NCBI GenBank assembly: GCA_000149265.1
Contig: CH002344.1
Coordinates: 293,598-357,597, forward strand
DNA from: Ciona savignyi
Taxonomy: Eukaryota > Chordata > Ascidiacea > Phlebobranchia > Cionidae
DNA length: 64,000 nt
Reading direction: 5' to 3'
The translations under genes were made by a program, and so were the position numbers. Every line of letters starts with the position of its first letter. Position 1 is the stretch's first letter. The notes under the pieces were generated by a model. That model was not told where the DNA came from and ran no database searches. It worked only from the letters and a program-made list of their open reading frames with translations. Positions 22,930 to 35,945 of this stretch are shown here, piece after piece.

Positions 22930-24270
22930 AGGAGCAGAATCGGCGATTAATAGGAACAGATTCGGCGATTTCCTAAGTTGTATTAAAACAAACAAGATTA
23001 GCTGGAAGTCATTATTGTTAATTACATCGATAATAACACAAACAGCAATCCACGACCACCGAATAGCTGTCGGTTGTATTCTTTTTGATTATGGCGATAA
23101 TAAATACCGATATTTAGAACTGAAAAATACGGTTACAACACTTCCCGGGTTTACGGACCCCTTTCACATGTATGGCTAAAGAGGCACTGAGACTTTTTGT
23201 ATTTTTATTGTAACGAGCACGTTGATGGGCGTTTTATAGCAATTAAAATTTTAACAATGGAGGAGGCGAACAAGAAAATACGACGAACTTTTTAACGATC
23301 CTTTTCCTTATTATACTTTGACATTCTTCGACGTAGTAAATTATTGCTGAAAAACTTATAATGCGTTGCTGGCATGTCTATCAGAAATTAAATTTGGCGG
23401 TTTTAGATTTAATATAACTTTTTTAACTTACCAAATCAAACCACAACAATCGCAGATTTTACTTAGTCGCTGGGACATTAAACCTCTGTAAGCCATACCA
23501 ACAATAACAATAAAGGTGATTCGACACAAACGGTTTCACCCGCCTGCGACGATTAGTGAAAATTATTGCAATCTAAGAATATAAAACTTTTATGTAACAT
23601 CCTACGTAACACCCTGTCTAACATATTATGTAACACTTTATACAACATCTTATGTAATCACATGTCGTTCAATAGTTAAACTATAAGGCATAAAAACGAT
23701 ACAAATATTTTTCTGGCCTAACTATAAATTGCTGGTACCCATTATTTCAACTGTTTGACTCGACCCCTATCAGTTGAAGATAAATAATAGTGCATGATAT
23801 ATATAGATGAATTTATATAAAGTTTATTATATTTATTGATAAATGGTATATTATAAGGGATTTCGTGTTAACTCGGATGAGGTAGAGTCCGTTTGTACTT
23901 TTTCAAGTTCATTTTATCCATGTTCAACTTTTTTTTTACAATTTGAGGTGAATAAACTTTACCAGTCCTTGCATAACGGTTGTTTTAGAATGACCGAATA
24001 ATACCTCCAGAAGGGTCAACAAGGATTCTCTAATTTTTTTATTAATAGCGCGTAAAAGAGTGTTATCACTAGTTTCAACGAAATTTTCGCGTCAAAAATG
24101 TTAGACATCTTTTTGTTCGCATTTAAATTCTCGTTGGCAACTTTACAAGAAGGAATGTTCGCAACTTTATGGATAACTCATGTGATCTTTCATTTTCCTA
24201 ACAAATGTGCAGAGATTGATTACATATTTCAACACGGCACACACCAATGAGGCATTAAGCTATATTTGAC
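22930..24270. other. Spacer between RGS genes (unit 1 as example)
   Basis: The 3' side of each unit, between the SINE remnant and the polyadenylation signals. It holds a run of short variants on atgtaaca (23590-23660 in unit 1) and a tiny plus-strand frame beginning atggaggaggcgaacaag that is 12 codons in most units and 34 in others. A 97-codon plus-strand frame starts inside the SINE. No conserved gene is supported on either strand. Confidence 0.5.
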
Positions 24271-24272
24271 TT

Positions 24273-24282
24273 TTTATTTATT
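24273..24282 (-). terminator. Polyadenylation signals of RGS copy 1
   Basis: Two overlapping AATAAA hexamers on the minus strand (AATAAATAAA), about 270 bases after the stop at 24549. The same site recurs in the long units and is missing from units 4, 6 and 7, where a more distal AATAAA (for example 34787-34792) remains. Confidence 0.55.
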
Positions 24283-24548
24283 TCACAAAGAAGAATCTTG
24301 CATAGAAAGACTAAATACAGTATGGAAACAAAGCACAGTGACGTTTCAACATAAGTCTCGCCAGCGAAACGAAAAAAATGAATTGGAAGGTAGAAAATTA
24401 AAAATCAAAGATAAGTTCATGAGGAAAATTTCCTCTTTCTGCTTTTGGTGATATTTGCTTTGGTTATCTCAACGAACTTTAAGTCTTTTTGCTTCGTTAA
24501 CGATGGATCTTCGGTATTTCTTTTCTTTGAAAACAGTTCTTGTTTTGT

Positions 24549-25469
24549 TCACAATTTAGGGCCGTTCGGTGTTTTGGTGGCGACGGTGGGTTTAAGTTTG
24601 CTCAATAGGAATCTAGGGAACGAGTCCCGTTCCATGAGGAGGAAAACTCGTACTTGCGCGAGGTCGAATGATGCGCTGTCCGGTTTCTGCATGTTGGATT
24701 TGGTGGTCGCTCGTGTACCAGCGTCGATGTTAATCTGTCAAAGAAGGGAGATGTTAATACTTGGCAATTGCAGTTAGCATGGCAAATCTAATGGTATTAA
24801 AACAATCAAATAAACGAACCGGGCCGCGATTTGATCCGCATGAAAATTAATATGTTCTCCGAGAACATTGCCTAATCGATACGTCATTCTGTTTTAATTG
24901 CAACGATTGCTATTCAAGTTCAAGCCTTCAATTAGCCACAAATTAAACAATTGCTATCTCACCTCACTAGGAGCGTTCACGTCTACGTAGGTTTCATGGA
25001 TAATTTGAGCTAGTTTCAGTTGCTTGTTGGACTTCTGTTTCCTATAGCTTTCGATTTCTAGCCAGAAATCCAAATTTTCTTCGCTGAATTCTTTCTTAAG
25101 AAATTCCCGAAAGCTTGCCACGCGAGCTAAAATGTTAAATGTACATTTAAATGATTGATTCAGAAAATAATACGGAGTTTTAGAAATCGAATTTTGATTG
25201 AAACTTACATTTTTTCGTGAGAAATTGTCGAAGTGTCTTGGTAGCTGTAACTTTATCGCTTCGCCATGCGGACAATCTGGTAAAGAAAACAATATTTAAA
25301 AACTAAAACAAGAAATATGCAAAACAAAAAGAGATAAATGCAAGACTTACGACTGAAAGTAGTCACTTCTTCGCTTCTTGAACATGGAGGTTGCAATGTT
25401 GGCGATGTTGAATTGGGTTTTGACTCGAGTTTTGCCATCGAGCAGGTCAGAACTGGATTTCATAAGCAT
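24549..25469 (-). CDS. RGS-domain protein, tandem copy 1 (intact, 178 aa)
   Basis: A regulator of G-protein signalling: accelerates GTP hydrolysis on G-alpha subunits, probably of the Gi/Gq type as in small R4-class RGS proteins. Four exons: 25351-25469, 25209-25276, 24963-25126 and 24549-24734, phases 2, 1 and 0, all GT-AG. The start ATG (25467-25469, context AACAAAATG) has a stop upstream in frame; a second in-frame ATG follows two codons later. Residues 1-40 form a short basic leader containing FKKRRSDYFQS; the RGS domain fills about residues 45-165. Expected contact residues are present: the EFSEEN motif at 75-80, SEIN ending at N119, TR at 124-125, and MERDSFPRFL around 151-160. The tryptophan usual at the start of the domain's core appears displaced (SAWRSDK). 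There is no DEP, GGL or PDZ domain. The true frame of exons 1 and 2 differs from the longest open frame there. Confidence 0.92.
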
Positions 25470-25750
25470 TTTGTTGATCAGATATTAAACAATGGTAATA
25501 CAACAATTTTCTAAAGAAAATAAAAACAACAAAATCAGTATTTGCCACCGGCAATCTACTTAAAATGACAAAATCACACGACTGCGATCCTATTTAAGCC
25601 AGTAATACCATGCTAACTGACATCAGGAATTCATTTGACTGCCTACTAAACATAACTTTTCTAGCCCTGTCGTCATTCAACAGAGTTAGAATTTTCTGCC
25701 TCTATAGGCGAAAATTCCGACTGTTATGTTTTGTAACATGGCAAGTGAGG

Positions 25751-25758
25751 CTTTTATA
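25751..25758 (-). promoter_or_regulatory. TATA box of the RGS unit (copy 1)
   Basis: TATAAAAG on the minus strand, about 290 bases upstream of the start codon, within a GC-richer block (ggcggcttgctgcgagagg). It is conserved in every unit, for example 29410-29417 and 61405-61412. Transcription would start near 25725. Confidence 0.6.
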
Positions 25759-26077
25759 GTAGGCGGCTTGCTGCGAGAGGATTTTAGCCGACAAATTTCC
25801 TTTTTTCTACTTACGCGTCACACACGTTTACTCGGGATCTCGGTGACGCACGTGATTAATAAACATCTGATCACAAACTGAGAACCATAATTGTAATTTT
25901 GTATAACAAACAAAAAAAATCTTTCTGTTGGGGGATTACACAAGTATTAATGTAACTCCATTATAAGTAATTATTCACACCACTATTGTCAGGTGTTTGT
26001 ACTGTTAATTCGAGTTTAATTATGACATCATAATAACGCGCGACAAAGCTGATTTATCACGCCGCCAATGTTCTGTA

Positions 26078-26085
26078 TGACGTCA
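26078..26085. promoter_or_regulatory. Perfect CRE palindrome upstream of the RGS gene
   Basis: TGACGTCA, the consensus site for CREB/ATF factors, lies about 610 bases upstream of the copy 1 start. It is preserved in all units that extend this far; copy 11 lacks it because the array ends at 61494. Function is inferred only. Confidence 0.4.
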
Positions 26086-26129
26086 CTTTGACGTTTTACC
26101 AATTTTAATTAGGCTGGTTCATGTGAATA

Positions 26130-26222
26130 AAAAAAAATTTTCACCGGTTTAAGTATCGAAACCAACATGGGCTCGTCCATAATTACGAATCAGACGCGCT
26201 AACCATTCAGCCAGACAACCGT
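26130..26222 (-). repeat. Family B SINE remnant inside each unit
   Basis: Reverse complement: gttgtctggctgaatggtta, gcgcgtctgattcg, gacgagcccatgttggttt, cgatacttaaaccggtg. It recurs once per unit in the 5' flank of each RGS gene except the last. Confidence 0.6.
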
Positions 26223-26374
26223 TATTGAATTAAAAGAAGTTATATGGTTATTTTTACTGTTTGACCTCTAGTGCCACCTAACTGCTAAAAAATTTAATTA
26301 ATACATTTTTTTCAGAAACAAAACTTTCGTTTCTGCCATTTCGCTTTGGAAAATTTTCGTTTCTCACCGTTACA

Positions 26375-26578
26375 TAGGGTTACCGGAGCTATTGCAGTGT
26401 GATGTATATGATAGACACGTTCCTTCAATTTGATACAATCCATTAATCTGCTGGTTTTAAGCCATGTCCGTAAAGTGCCTTGCCCAAGGACACAACCGAC
26501 TAGCTAGCGACCAGTTTCGCATCTGGAACTTTTCGATTGAAAGGCGACGCACTTAACCCTAGACCAACCGGCCGGACT
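26375..26578 (-). repeat. Truncated family A SINE inside each unit
   Basis: Present at every unit boundary: gttaccggagctattgcagt, aagtgccttgcccaagg, gactagctagcgaccagttt, up to accaaccggccgg. The conserved 3' part (ggttttcccattcac and tail) is missing. The array's left edge falls within this remnant, making it a candidate site for the unequal exchange that began the array. Confidence 0.75.
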
Positions 26579-28207
26579 ATAGGAGCAGAATCGGCGATTA
26601 ATAGGAACAGATTCGGCGATTTCCTAAGTTGTATTAAAACAAACAAGATTAGCTGGGAAGTCATTATCGTTAATTACATCGATAATAACACAAACAGCAA
26701 TCCACGACCACCGAATAGCTGGTCGGTTGTATTGCTTTTTGATTATGGGCGATAATAAATACCGATATTTAGAACTGAAAAATACGGTTACAACACTTCC
26801 CGGGTTTACGGACCCCTTTCACATGTATGGCTAAAGAGGCACTGAGACTTTTTGTATTTTTATTGTAACGAGCACGTTGATGGGCGTTTTATAGCAATTA
26901 AAATTTTAACAATGGAGGAGGCGAACAAGAAAATACGACGAACTTTTTAACGATCATTTTCCTTATTATACTTTGACATTCTTCGACGTAGTAAATTATT
27001 GCTGAAAAACTTATAATGCGTTGCTGGCATGTCTATCAGAAATTAAATTTGGCGGTTTTAGATTTAATATAACTTTTTTAACTTACCAAATCAAACCACA
27101 ACAATCGCAGATTTTACTTAGTCGCTGGGACATTAAACCTCTGTAAGCCATACCAACAATAACAATAAAGGTGATTCGACACAAACGGTTTCACCCGCCT
27201 GCGACGATTAGTGAAAATTATTGCAATCTAAGAATATAAAACTTTTATGTAACATCCTACGTAACACCCTGTCTAACATATTATGTAACACTTTATACAA
27301 CATCTTATGTAATCACATGTCGTTCAATAGTTAACACTATAAGGCATAAAAACGATACAAATATTTTTCTGGCCTAACTATAAATTGCTGGTACCCATTA
27401 TTTCAACTGTTTGACTCGACCCCTATCAGTTGAAGATAAATAATAGTGCATGATATATATAGATGAATTTATATAAAGTTTATTATATTTATTGATAAAT
27501 GGTATATTATAAGGGATTTCGTGTTAACTCGGATGAGGTAGAGTCCGTTTGTACTTTTTCAAGTTCATTTTATCCATGTTCAACTTTTTTTTTTACAATT
27601 TGAGGTGAATAAACTTTACCAGTCCTTGCATAACGGTTGTTTTAGAATGACCGAATAATACCTCCAGAAGGGTCAACAAGGATTCTCTAATTTTTTTATT
27701 AATAGCGCGTAAAAGAGTGTTATCACTAGTTTCAACGAAATTTTCGCGTCAAAAATGTTAGACATCTTTTTGTTCGCATTTAAATTCTCGTTGGCAACTT
27801 TACAAGAAGGAATGTTCGCAACTTTATGGATAACTCATGTGATCTTTCATTTTCCTAACAAATGTGCAGAGATTGATTACATATTTCAACACGGCACACA
27901 CCAATGAGGCATTAAGCTATATTTGACTTTTTATTTATTTCACAAAGAAGAATCTTGCATAGTAAGACTAAATACAGTATGGAAACAAACACCCCGGTGA
28001 CGTTTTAACATAAGTCTCGCCAGCGAAACGAAAAAAATGAATTGGAAGGTAGAAAATTAAAAATCAAAGATAAGTTCATGAGGAAAATTTCCTCTTTCTG
28101 CTTTTGGTGATATTTGCTTTGGTTATCTCAACGAACTTTAAGTCTTTTTGCTTCGTTAACGATGGATCTTCGGTATTTCTTTTCTTTGAAAACAGTTCTT
28201 GTTTTGT

Positions 28208-29128
28208 TCACAATTTAGGGCCGTTCGGTGTTTTGGTGGCGACGGTGGGTTTAAGTTTGCTCAATAGGAATCTAGGGAACGAGTCCCGTTCCATGAGGAG
28301 GAAAACTCGTACTTGCGCGAGGTCGAATGATGCGCTGTCCGGTTTCTGCATGTTGGATTTGGTGGTCGCTCGTGTACCAGCGTCGATGTTAATCTGTCAA
28401 AGAAGGGAGATGTTAATACTTGGCAATTTCAGTTAGCATGGCAAATCTAATGGTATTAAAACAATCAAATAAACGAACCGGGCCGCGATTTGACCCGCAT
28501 GAAAATTAATATGTTCTCCGAGAACATTGCCTAATCGATACGTCATTCTGTTTTAATTGCAACGATTGCTATTCAAGTTCAAGCCTTCAATTAGCCACAC
28601 ATTAAACAATTGCTATCTCACCTCACTAGGAGCGTTCACGTCTACGTAGGTTTCATGGATAATTTGAGCTAGTTTCAGTTGCTTGTTGGACTTCTGTTTC
28701 CTATAGCTTTCGATTTCTAGCCAGAAATCCAAATTTTCTTCGCTGAATTCTTTCTTAAGAAATTCCCGAAAGCTTGCCACGCGAGCTAAAATGTTAAATG
28801 TACATTTAAATGATTGATTCAGAAAATAATACGGAGTTTTAGAAATCGAATTTTGATTGAAACTTACATTTTTTCGTGAGAAATTGTCGAAGTGTCTTGG
28901 TAGCTGTAACTTTATCGCTTCGCCATGCGGACAATCTGGTAAAGAAAACAATATTTAATAACTAAAACACGATATATGCAAAACAAAAAGAGATAATTGC
29001 AAGACTTACGACTGAAAGTAGTCACTTCTTCGCTTCTTGAACATGGAGGTTGCAATGTTGGCGATGTTGAAATGGGTTTCGACTCGAGTTTTGCCATCGA
29101 GCAGGTCAGAACTGGATTTCATAAGCAT
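28208..29128 (-). CDS. RGS-domain protein, tandem copy 2 (intact)
   Basis: Same four-exon structure as copy 1, shifted by 3659 bases. The exon 1 variant is unique: the RVKTQF segment of copy 1 reads RVETHF here, while the later methionine (SMFKK) is kept. Exons 2 to 4 agree with copy 1 at the protein level. Downstream is a long-type 3' flank with both AATAAA hexamers. Confidence 0.9.
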
Positions 29129-31859
29129 TTTGTTGATCAGATATTAAACAATGGTAATACAACAATTTTCTAAAGAAAATAAAAACAACAAAATCAGTAT
29201 TTGCCACCGGCAATCTACTTAAAATGACAAAATCACACGACTGCGATCCTATTTAAGCCAGTAATACCATGCTAACTGACATCAGGAATTCATTTGACTG
29301 CCTACTAAACATAACTTTTCTAGCCCTGTCGGCATTCAACAGAGTTAGAATTTTCTGCCTCTATAGGCGAAAATTCCGACTGTTATGTTTTGTAACATGG
29401 CAAGTGAGGCTTTTATAGTAGGCGGCTTGCTGCGAGAGGATTTTAGCCGACAAATTTCCTTTTTTCTACTTACGCGTCACACACGTTTACTCGGGATCTC
29501 GGTGACGCACGTGATTAATAAACATCTGATCACAAACTGAGAACCATAATTGTAATTTTGTATAACAAACAAAAAAAATCTTTCTGTTGGGGGATTACAC
29601 AAGTATTAATGTAACTCCATTATAAGTAATTATTCACACCACTATTGTCAGGTGTTTGTACTGTTAATTCGAGTTTAATTATGACATCATAATAACGCGC
29701 GACAAAGCTGATTTATCACGCCGCCAATGTTCTGTATGACGTCACTTTGACGTTTTACCAATTTTAATTAGGCTGGTTCATGTGAATAAAAAAAATTTTT
29801 CACCGGTTTAAGTATCGAAACCAACATGGGCTCGTCCATAATTACGAATCAGACGCGCTAACCATTCAGCCAGACAACCGTTATTGAATTAAAAGAAGTT
29901 ATATGGTTATTTTTACTGTTTGACCTCTAGTGCCACCTAACTGCTAAAAAAATTAATTAATACATTTTTTTCAGAAACAAAACTTTCGTTTCTGCCATTT
30001 CGCTTTGGAAAATTTTCGTTTCTCACCGTTACATAGGGTTACCGGAGCTATTGCAGTGTGATGTATATGATAGACACGTTCCTTCAATTTGATACAATCC
30101 ATTAATCTGCTGGTTTTAAGCCATGTCCGTAAAGTGCCTTGCCCAAGGACACAACCGACTAGCTAGCGACCAGTTTCGCATCTGGAACTTTTCGATTGAA
30201 AGGCGACGCACTTAACCCTAGACCAACCGGCCGGACTATAGGAGCAGAATCGGCGATTAATAGGAACAGATTCGGCGATTTCCTAAGTTGTATTAAAACA
30301 AACAAGATTAGCTGGAAGTCATTATCGTTAATTACATCGATAATAACACAAACAGCAATCCACGACCACCGAATAGCTGTCGGTTGTATTCTTTTTGATT
30401 ATGGCGATAATAAATACCGATATTTAGAACTGAAAAATACGGTTACAACACTTCCCGGGTTTACGGACCCCTTTCACATGTATGGCTAAAGAGGCACTGA
30501 GACTTTTTGTATTTTTATTGTAACGAGCACGTTGATGGGCGTTTTATAGCAATTAAAATTTTAACAATGGAGGAGGCGAACAAGAAAATACGACGAACTT
30601 TTTAACGATCATTTTCCTTATTATACTTTGACATTCTTCGACGTAGTAAATTATTGCTGAAAAACTTATAATGCGTTGCTGGCATGTCTATCAGAAATTA
30701 AATTTTGGCGGTTTTAGATTTAATATAACTTTTTTAACTTACCAAATCAAACCACAACAATCGCAGATTTTACTTAGTCGCTGGGACATTAAACCTCTGT
30801 AAGCCATACCAACAATAACAATAAAGGTTATTCGACACAAACGGTTTCACCCGCCTGCGAAGATTAGTGAAAATTATTGCAATCTAAGAATATAAAACTT
30901 TTATGTAACATCCTACGTAACACCCTGTCTAACATATTATGTAACACTTTATACAACATCTTATGTAATCACATGTCGTTCAATAGTTAAACTATAAGGC
31001 ATAAAAACGATACAAATATTTTTCTGGCCTAACTATAAATTGCTGGTACCCATTATTTCAACTGTTTGACTCGACCCCTATCAGTTGAAGATAAATAATA
31101 GTGCATGATATATATAGATGAATTTATATAAAGTTTATTATATTTATTGATAAATGGTATATTATAAGGGATTTCGTGTTAACTCGGATGAGGTAGAGTC
31201 CGTTTGTACTTTTTCAAGTTCATTTTATCCATGTTCAACTTTTTTTTTACAATTTGAGGTGAATAAACTTTACCAGTCCTTGCATAACGGTTGTTTTAGA
31301 ATGACCGAATAATACCTCCAGAAGGGTCAACAAGGATTCTCTAATTTTTTTATTAATAGCGCGTAAAAGAGTGTTATCACTAGTTTCAACGAAATTTTCG
31401 CGTCAAAAATGTTAGACATCTTTTTGTTCGCATTTAAATTCTCGTTGGCAACTTTACAAGAAGGAATGTTCGCAACTTTATGGATAACTCATGTGATCTT
31501 TCATTTTCCTAACAAATGTGCAGAGATTGATTACATATTTCAACACGGCACACACCAATGAGGCATTAAGCTATATTTGACTTTTTATTTATTTCACAAA
31601 GAAGAATCTTGCATAGAAAGACTAAATACAGTATGGAAACAAAGCACAGTGACGTTTCAACATAAGTCTCGCCAGCGAAACGAAAAAAATGAATTGGAAG
31701 GTAGAAAATTAAAAATCAAAGATAAGTTCATGAGGAAAATTTCCTCTTTCTGCTTTTGGTGATATTTGCTTTGGTTATCTCAACGAACTTTAAGTCTTTT
31801 TGCTTCGTTAACGATGGATCTTCGGTATTTCTTTTCTTTGAAAACAGTTCTTGTTTTGT

Positions 31860-32780
31860 TCACAATTTAGGGCCGTTCGGTGTTTTGGTGGCGACGGTGG
31901 GTTTAAGTTTGCTCAATAGGAATCTAGGGAACGAGTCCCGTTCCATGAGGAGGAAAACTCGTACTTGCGCGAGGTCGAATGATGCGCTGTCCGGTTTCTG
32001 CATGTTGGATTTGGTGGTCGCTCGTGTACCAGCGTCGATGTTAATCTGTCAAAGAAGGGAGATGTTAATACTTGGCAATTGCAGTTAGCATGGCAAATCT
32101 AATGGTATTAAAACAATCAAATAAACGAACCGGGCCGCGATTTGATCCGCATGAAAATTAATATGTTCTCCGAGAACATTGCCTAATCGATACGTCATTC
32201 TGTTTTAATTGCAACGATTGCTATTCAAGTTCAAGCCTTCAATTAGCCACACATTAAACAATTGCTATCTCACCTCACTAGGAGCGTTCACGTCTACGTA
32301 GGTTTCATGGATAATTTGAGCTAGTTTCAGTTGCTTGTTGGACTTCTGTTTCCTATAGCTTTCGATTTCTAGCCAGAAATCCAAATTTTCTTCGCTGAAT
32401 TCTTTCTTAAGAAATTCCCGAAAGCTTGCCACGCGAGCTAAAATGTTAAATGTACATTTAAATGATTGATTCAGAAAATAATACGGAGTTTTAGAAATCG
32501 AATTTTGATTGAAACTTACATTTTTTCGTGAGAAATTGTCGAAGTGTCTTGGTAGCTGTAACTTTATCGCTTCGCCATGCGGACAATCTGGTAAAGAAAA
32601 CAATATTTAAAAACTAAAACACGAAATATGCAAAACAAAAAGAGATAAATGCAAGACTTACGACTGAAAGTAGTCACTTCTTCGCTTCTTGAACATGGAG
32701 GTTGCAATGTTGGCGATGTTGAATTGGGTTTTGACTCGAGTTTTGCCATCGAGCAGGTCAGAACTGGATTTCATAAGCAT
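31860..32780 (-). CDS. RGS-domain protein, tandem copy 3 (intact)
   Basis: Predicted protein is the same as copy 1, including RVKTQF and SMFKK. Long-type 3' flank. In the 5' flank this unit shares variants with unit 4 (attttcgccgac, cgctgacgcacg) that differ from units 1 and 2 (attttagccgac, cggtgacgcacg). Confidence 0.9.
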
Positions 32781-35024
32781 TTTGTTGATCAGATATTAAA
32801 CAATGGTAATACAACAATTTTCTAAAGAAAATAAAAACAACAAAATCAGTATTTGCCACCGGCAATCTACTTAAAATGACAAAATCACACGACTGCGATC
32901 CTATTTAAGCCAGTAATACCATGCTAACTGACATCAGGAATTCATTTGACTGCCTACTAAACATAACTTTTCTAGCCCTGTCGTCATTCAACAGAGTTAG
33001 AATTTTCTACCTCTATAGGCGAAAATTCCGACTGTTATGTTTTGTAACATGGCAAGTGAGGCTTTTATAGTAGGCGGCTTGCTGCGAGAGGATTTTCGCC
33101 GACAAATTTCCTTTTTTCTACTTACGCGTCACATACGTTTACTCGGGATCTCGCTGACGCACGTGATTAATAAACATCTGATCACAAACTGGAACCATAA
33201 TTGTAATTTTGTATAACAAACAAAAAAAATCTTTCTGTTGGGGGATTACACAAGTATTAATGTAACTCCATCATAAGTAATTATTCACACCACTATTGTC
33301 AGGTGTTTGTACTGTTAACTCGAGTTTAATTATGACATCATAATAACGCGCGACAAAGCTGATTTATCACGCCGCCAATGTTCTGTATGACGTCACTTTG
33401 ACGTTTTACCAAATTTTAATTAGGCTGGTTCATGTGAATAAAATAAAATTTTCACCGGTTTAAGTATCGAAACCAACATGGGCTCGTCCATAATTACGAA
33501 TCAGACGCGCTAACCATTCAGCCAGACAAACCGTTATTGTATTAAAAGAAGTTATATGGTTATTTTTACTGTTTGACCTCTAGTGCCACCTAACTGCTAA
33601 AAAATTTAATTAATACATTTTTTTCAGAAACAAAACTTTCGTTTCTGCCATTTCGCTTTGAAAAAATTTCGTTTCTCACCGTTACATAGGGTTACCGGAG
33701 CTATTGCAGTGTGATGTATATGATAGACACGTTCCTTCAATTTGATACAATCCATTAATCTGCTGGTTTTAAGCCATGTCCGTAAAGTGCCTTGCCCAAG
33801 GACACAACCGACTAGCTAGCGACCAGTTTCGCATCTGGAACTTTTCGATTGAAAGGCGACGCACTTAACCCTAGACCAACCGGCCGGACTATAGGAGCAG
33901 AATCGGCGATTAATAGGAACAGATTCGGCGATTTCCTAAGTTGTATTAAAACAAACAAGATTAGCTGGAAGTCATTATCGTTAATTACATCGATAATAAC
34001 ACAAACAGCAATCCACGACCACCGAATAGCTGTCGGTTGTATTCTTTTTGATTATGGCGATAATAAATACCAATATTTAGAACTCAAAAATACGGTTACA
34101 ACACTTCCCGAGTTTACGGACCCCTTTCACATGTATGGCTAAAGAGGCACTGAGACTTTTTGTATTTTTATTATAACGAGCACGTTGATGGGCGTTTCAT
34201 AGCAATTAAAATTTTAACAATGGAGGAGGCGAACAAGAAAATACGACGAACTTTTAAACGATCATTTTCCTTATTATACTTTGACATTCTTCGACGTAGT
34301 AAATTATTGCTGAAAAACTTATAATGCGTTGCTGGAATGTCTATCAGAAATTAAATTTGGCGGTTTTAGATTTAATATAACTTTTTTAACTAAACCCACA
34401 ACAATCGCAGATTTTACTTAGCCGCTGGGACATTAAACCTCTGTAAGCCATACCAACAATAACAATAAAGGTGATTCGACACAAACGGTTTCACCCGCCT
34501 GCGACGATTAGTAAAAATTATTGCAATCTAAGAATATAAAACTTTTATGTAACATCCTACGTAACACCCTGTCTAACATATTATGTAACACTTTATACAA
34601 CATCTTATGTAATCACATGTCGTTCAATAGTTAAACTATAAGGCATAAAAGCGATACAAATATTTTTCTGGCCTAACTATAAATTGCTGGTACCCATTAT
34701 TTCAACTGTTTGACTCGACCCCTATCAGTTGAAGATAAATAATAGTGCATGATATATATAGATGAATTTATATAAAGTTTATTATATTTATTGATAAATG
34801 GTATATTATAAGGGATTTCGTGGTAACTCGGATGAGGTAGAGTCCGTTTGTACTTTTTCAAGTTCATTTATCCATGTTCAACTTTTTTTTACAATGTGTG
34901 GAAAATTTCCTCTTTCTGCTTTTGGTGATATTTGCTTTGGTTATCTCAACGAACGTTAAGTCTTTTGCTTCGTTAACGATGGATCTTCGGTATTTCTTTT
35001 CTTTGGAAACAGTTCTTGTTTTGT

Positions 35025-35945
35025 TCACAATTTAGGGCCGTTCGGTGTTTTGGTGGCGACGGTGGGTTTAAGTTTGCTCAATAGGAATCTAGGGAACGAG
35101 TCCCGTTCCATGAGGAGGAAAACTCGTACTTGCGCGAGGTCGAATGATGCGCTGTCCGGTTTCTGCATGTTGGATTTGGTGGTCGCTCGTGTACCAGCGT
35201 CGATGTTAATCTGTCAAAGAAGGGAGATGTTAATACTTGGCAATTTCAGTTAGCATGGCAAATCTAATGGTATTAAAACAATCAAATAAACGAACCGGGC
35301 CGCGATTTGACCCGCATGAAAATTAATATGTTCTCCGAGAACATTGCCTAATCGATACGTCATTCTGTTTTAATTGCAACGATTGCTATTCAAGTTCAAG
35401 CCTTCAATTAGCCACACATTAAACAATTGCTATCTCACCTCACTAGGAGCGTTCACGTCTACGTAGGTTTCATGGATAATTTGAGCTAGTTTCAGTTGCT
35501 TGTTGGACTTCTGTTTCCTATAGCTTTCGATTTCTAGCCAGAAATCCAAATTTTCTTCGCTGAATTCTTTCTTAAGAAATTCCCGAAAGCTTGCCACGCG
35601 AGCTAAAATGTTAAATGTACATTTAAATGATTGATTCAGAAAATAATACGGAGTTTTAGAAATCGAATTTTGATTGAAACTTACATTTTTTCGTGAGAAA
35701 TTGTCGAAGTGTCTTGGTAGCTGTAACTTTATCGCTTCGCCATGCGGACAATCTGGTAAAGAAAACAATATTTAAAAACTAAAACACGAAATATGCAAAA
35801 CAAAAAGAGATAAATGCAAGACTTACGACTGAAAGTAGTCACTTCTTCGCTTCTTGAACATGGAGGTTGCAATGTTGGCGATGTTGAATTGGGTTTTGAC
35901 TCGAGTTTTGCCATCGAGCAGGTCAGAACTGGATTTCATAAGCAT
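35025..35945 (-). CDS. RGS-domain protein, tandem copy 4 (intact, short unit)
   Basis: Coding exons match copy 1 (RVKTQF, SMFKK). The 3' flank is the short type: about 490 bases are lost near 34895, so the two proximal AATAAA hexamers are gone, and the transcript would need the distal one at 34787-34792. Small indels in the 3' UTR (gtcttttgc, ctttggaaac) do not affect the protein. Confidence 0.9.

Noticed and set aside
22886-23179. 97-codon plus-strand frame repeated in most RGS units
   Set aside because: It starts inside a SINE remnant, has no protein-like domain and no exon signals. It recurs only because the unit recurs, and is broken by single bases in units 2 and 5.
23590-23660. Run of atgtaaca-like words considered as a CRISPR-like or regulatory array
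   Set aside because: Too short and irregular, in animal DNA, with no spacer structure; simply a local low-complexity repeat.
24445-24777. 110-codon plus-strand frame repeated in the units
   Set aside because: It is the antisense shadow of RGS exon 4 and its 3' UTR.
25253-25438. 61-codon minus-strand frame starting MAKLESK
   Set aside because: Overlaps the true exon 1 in a different frame. The splice phases and RGS consensus support the other frame.
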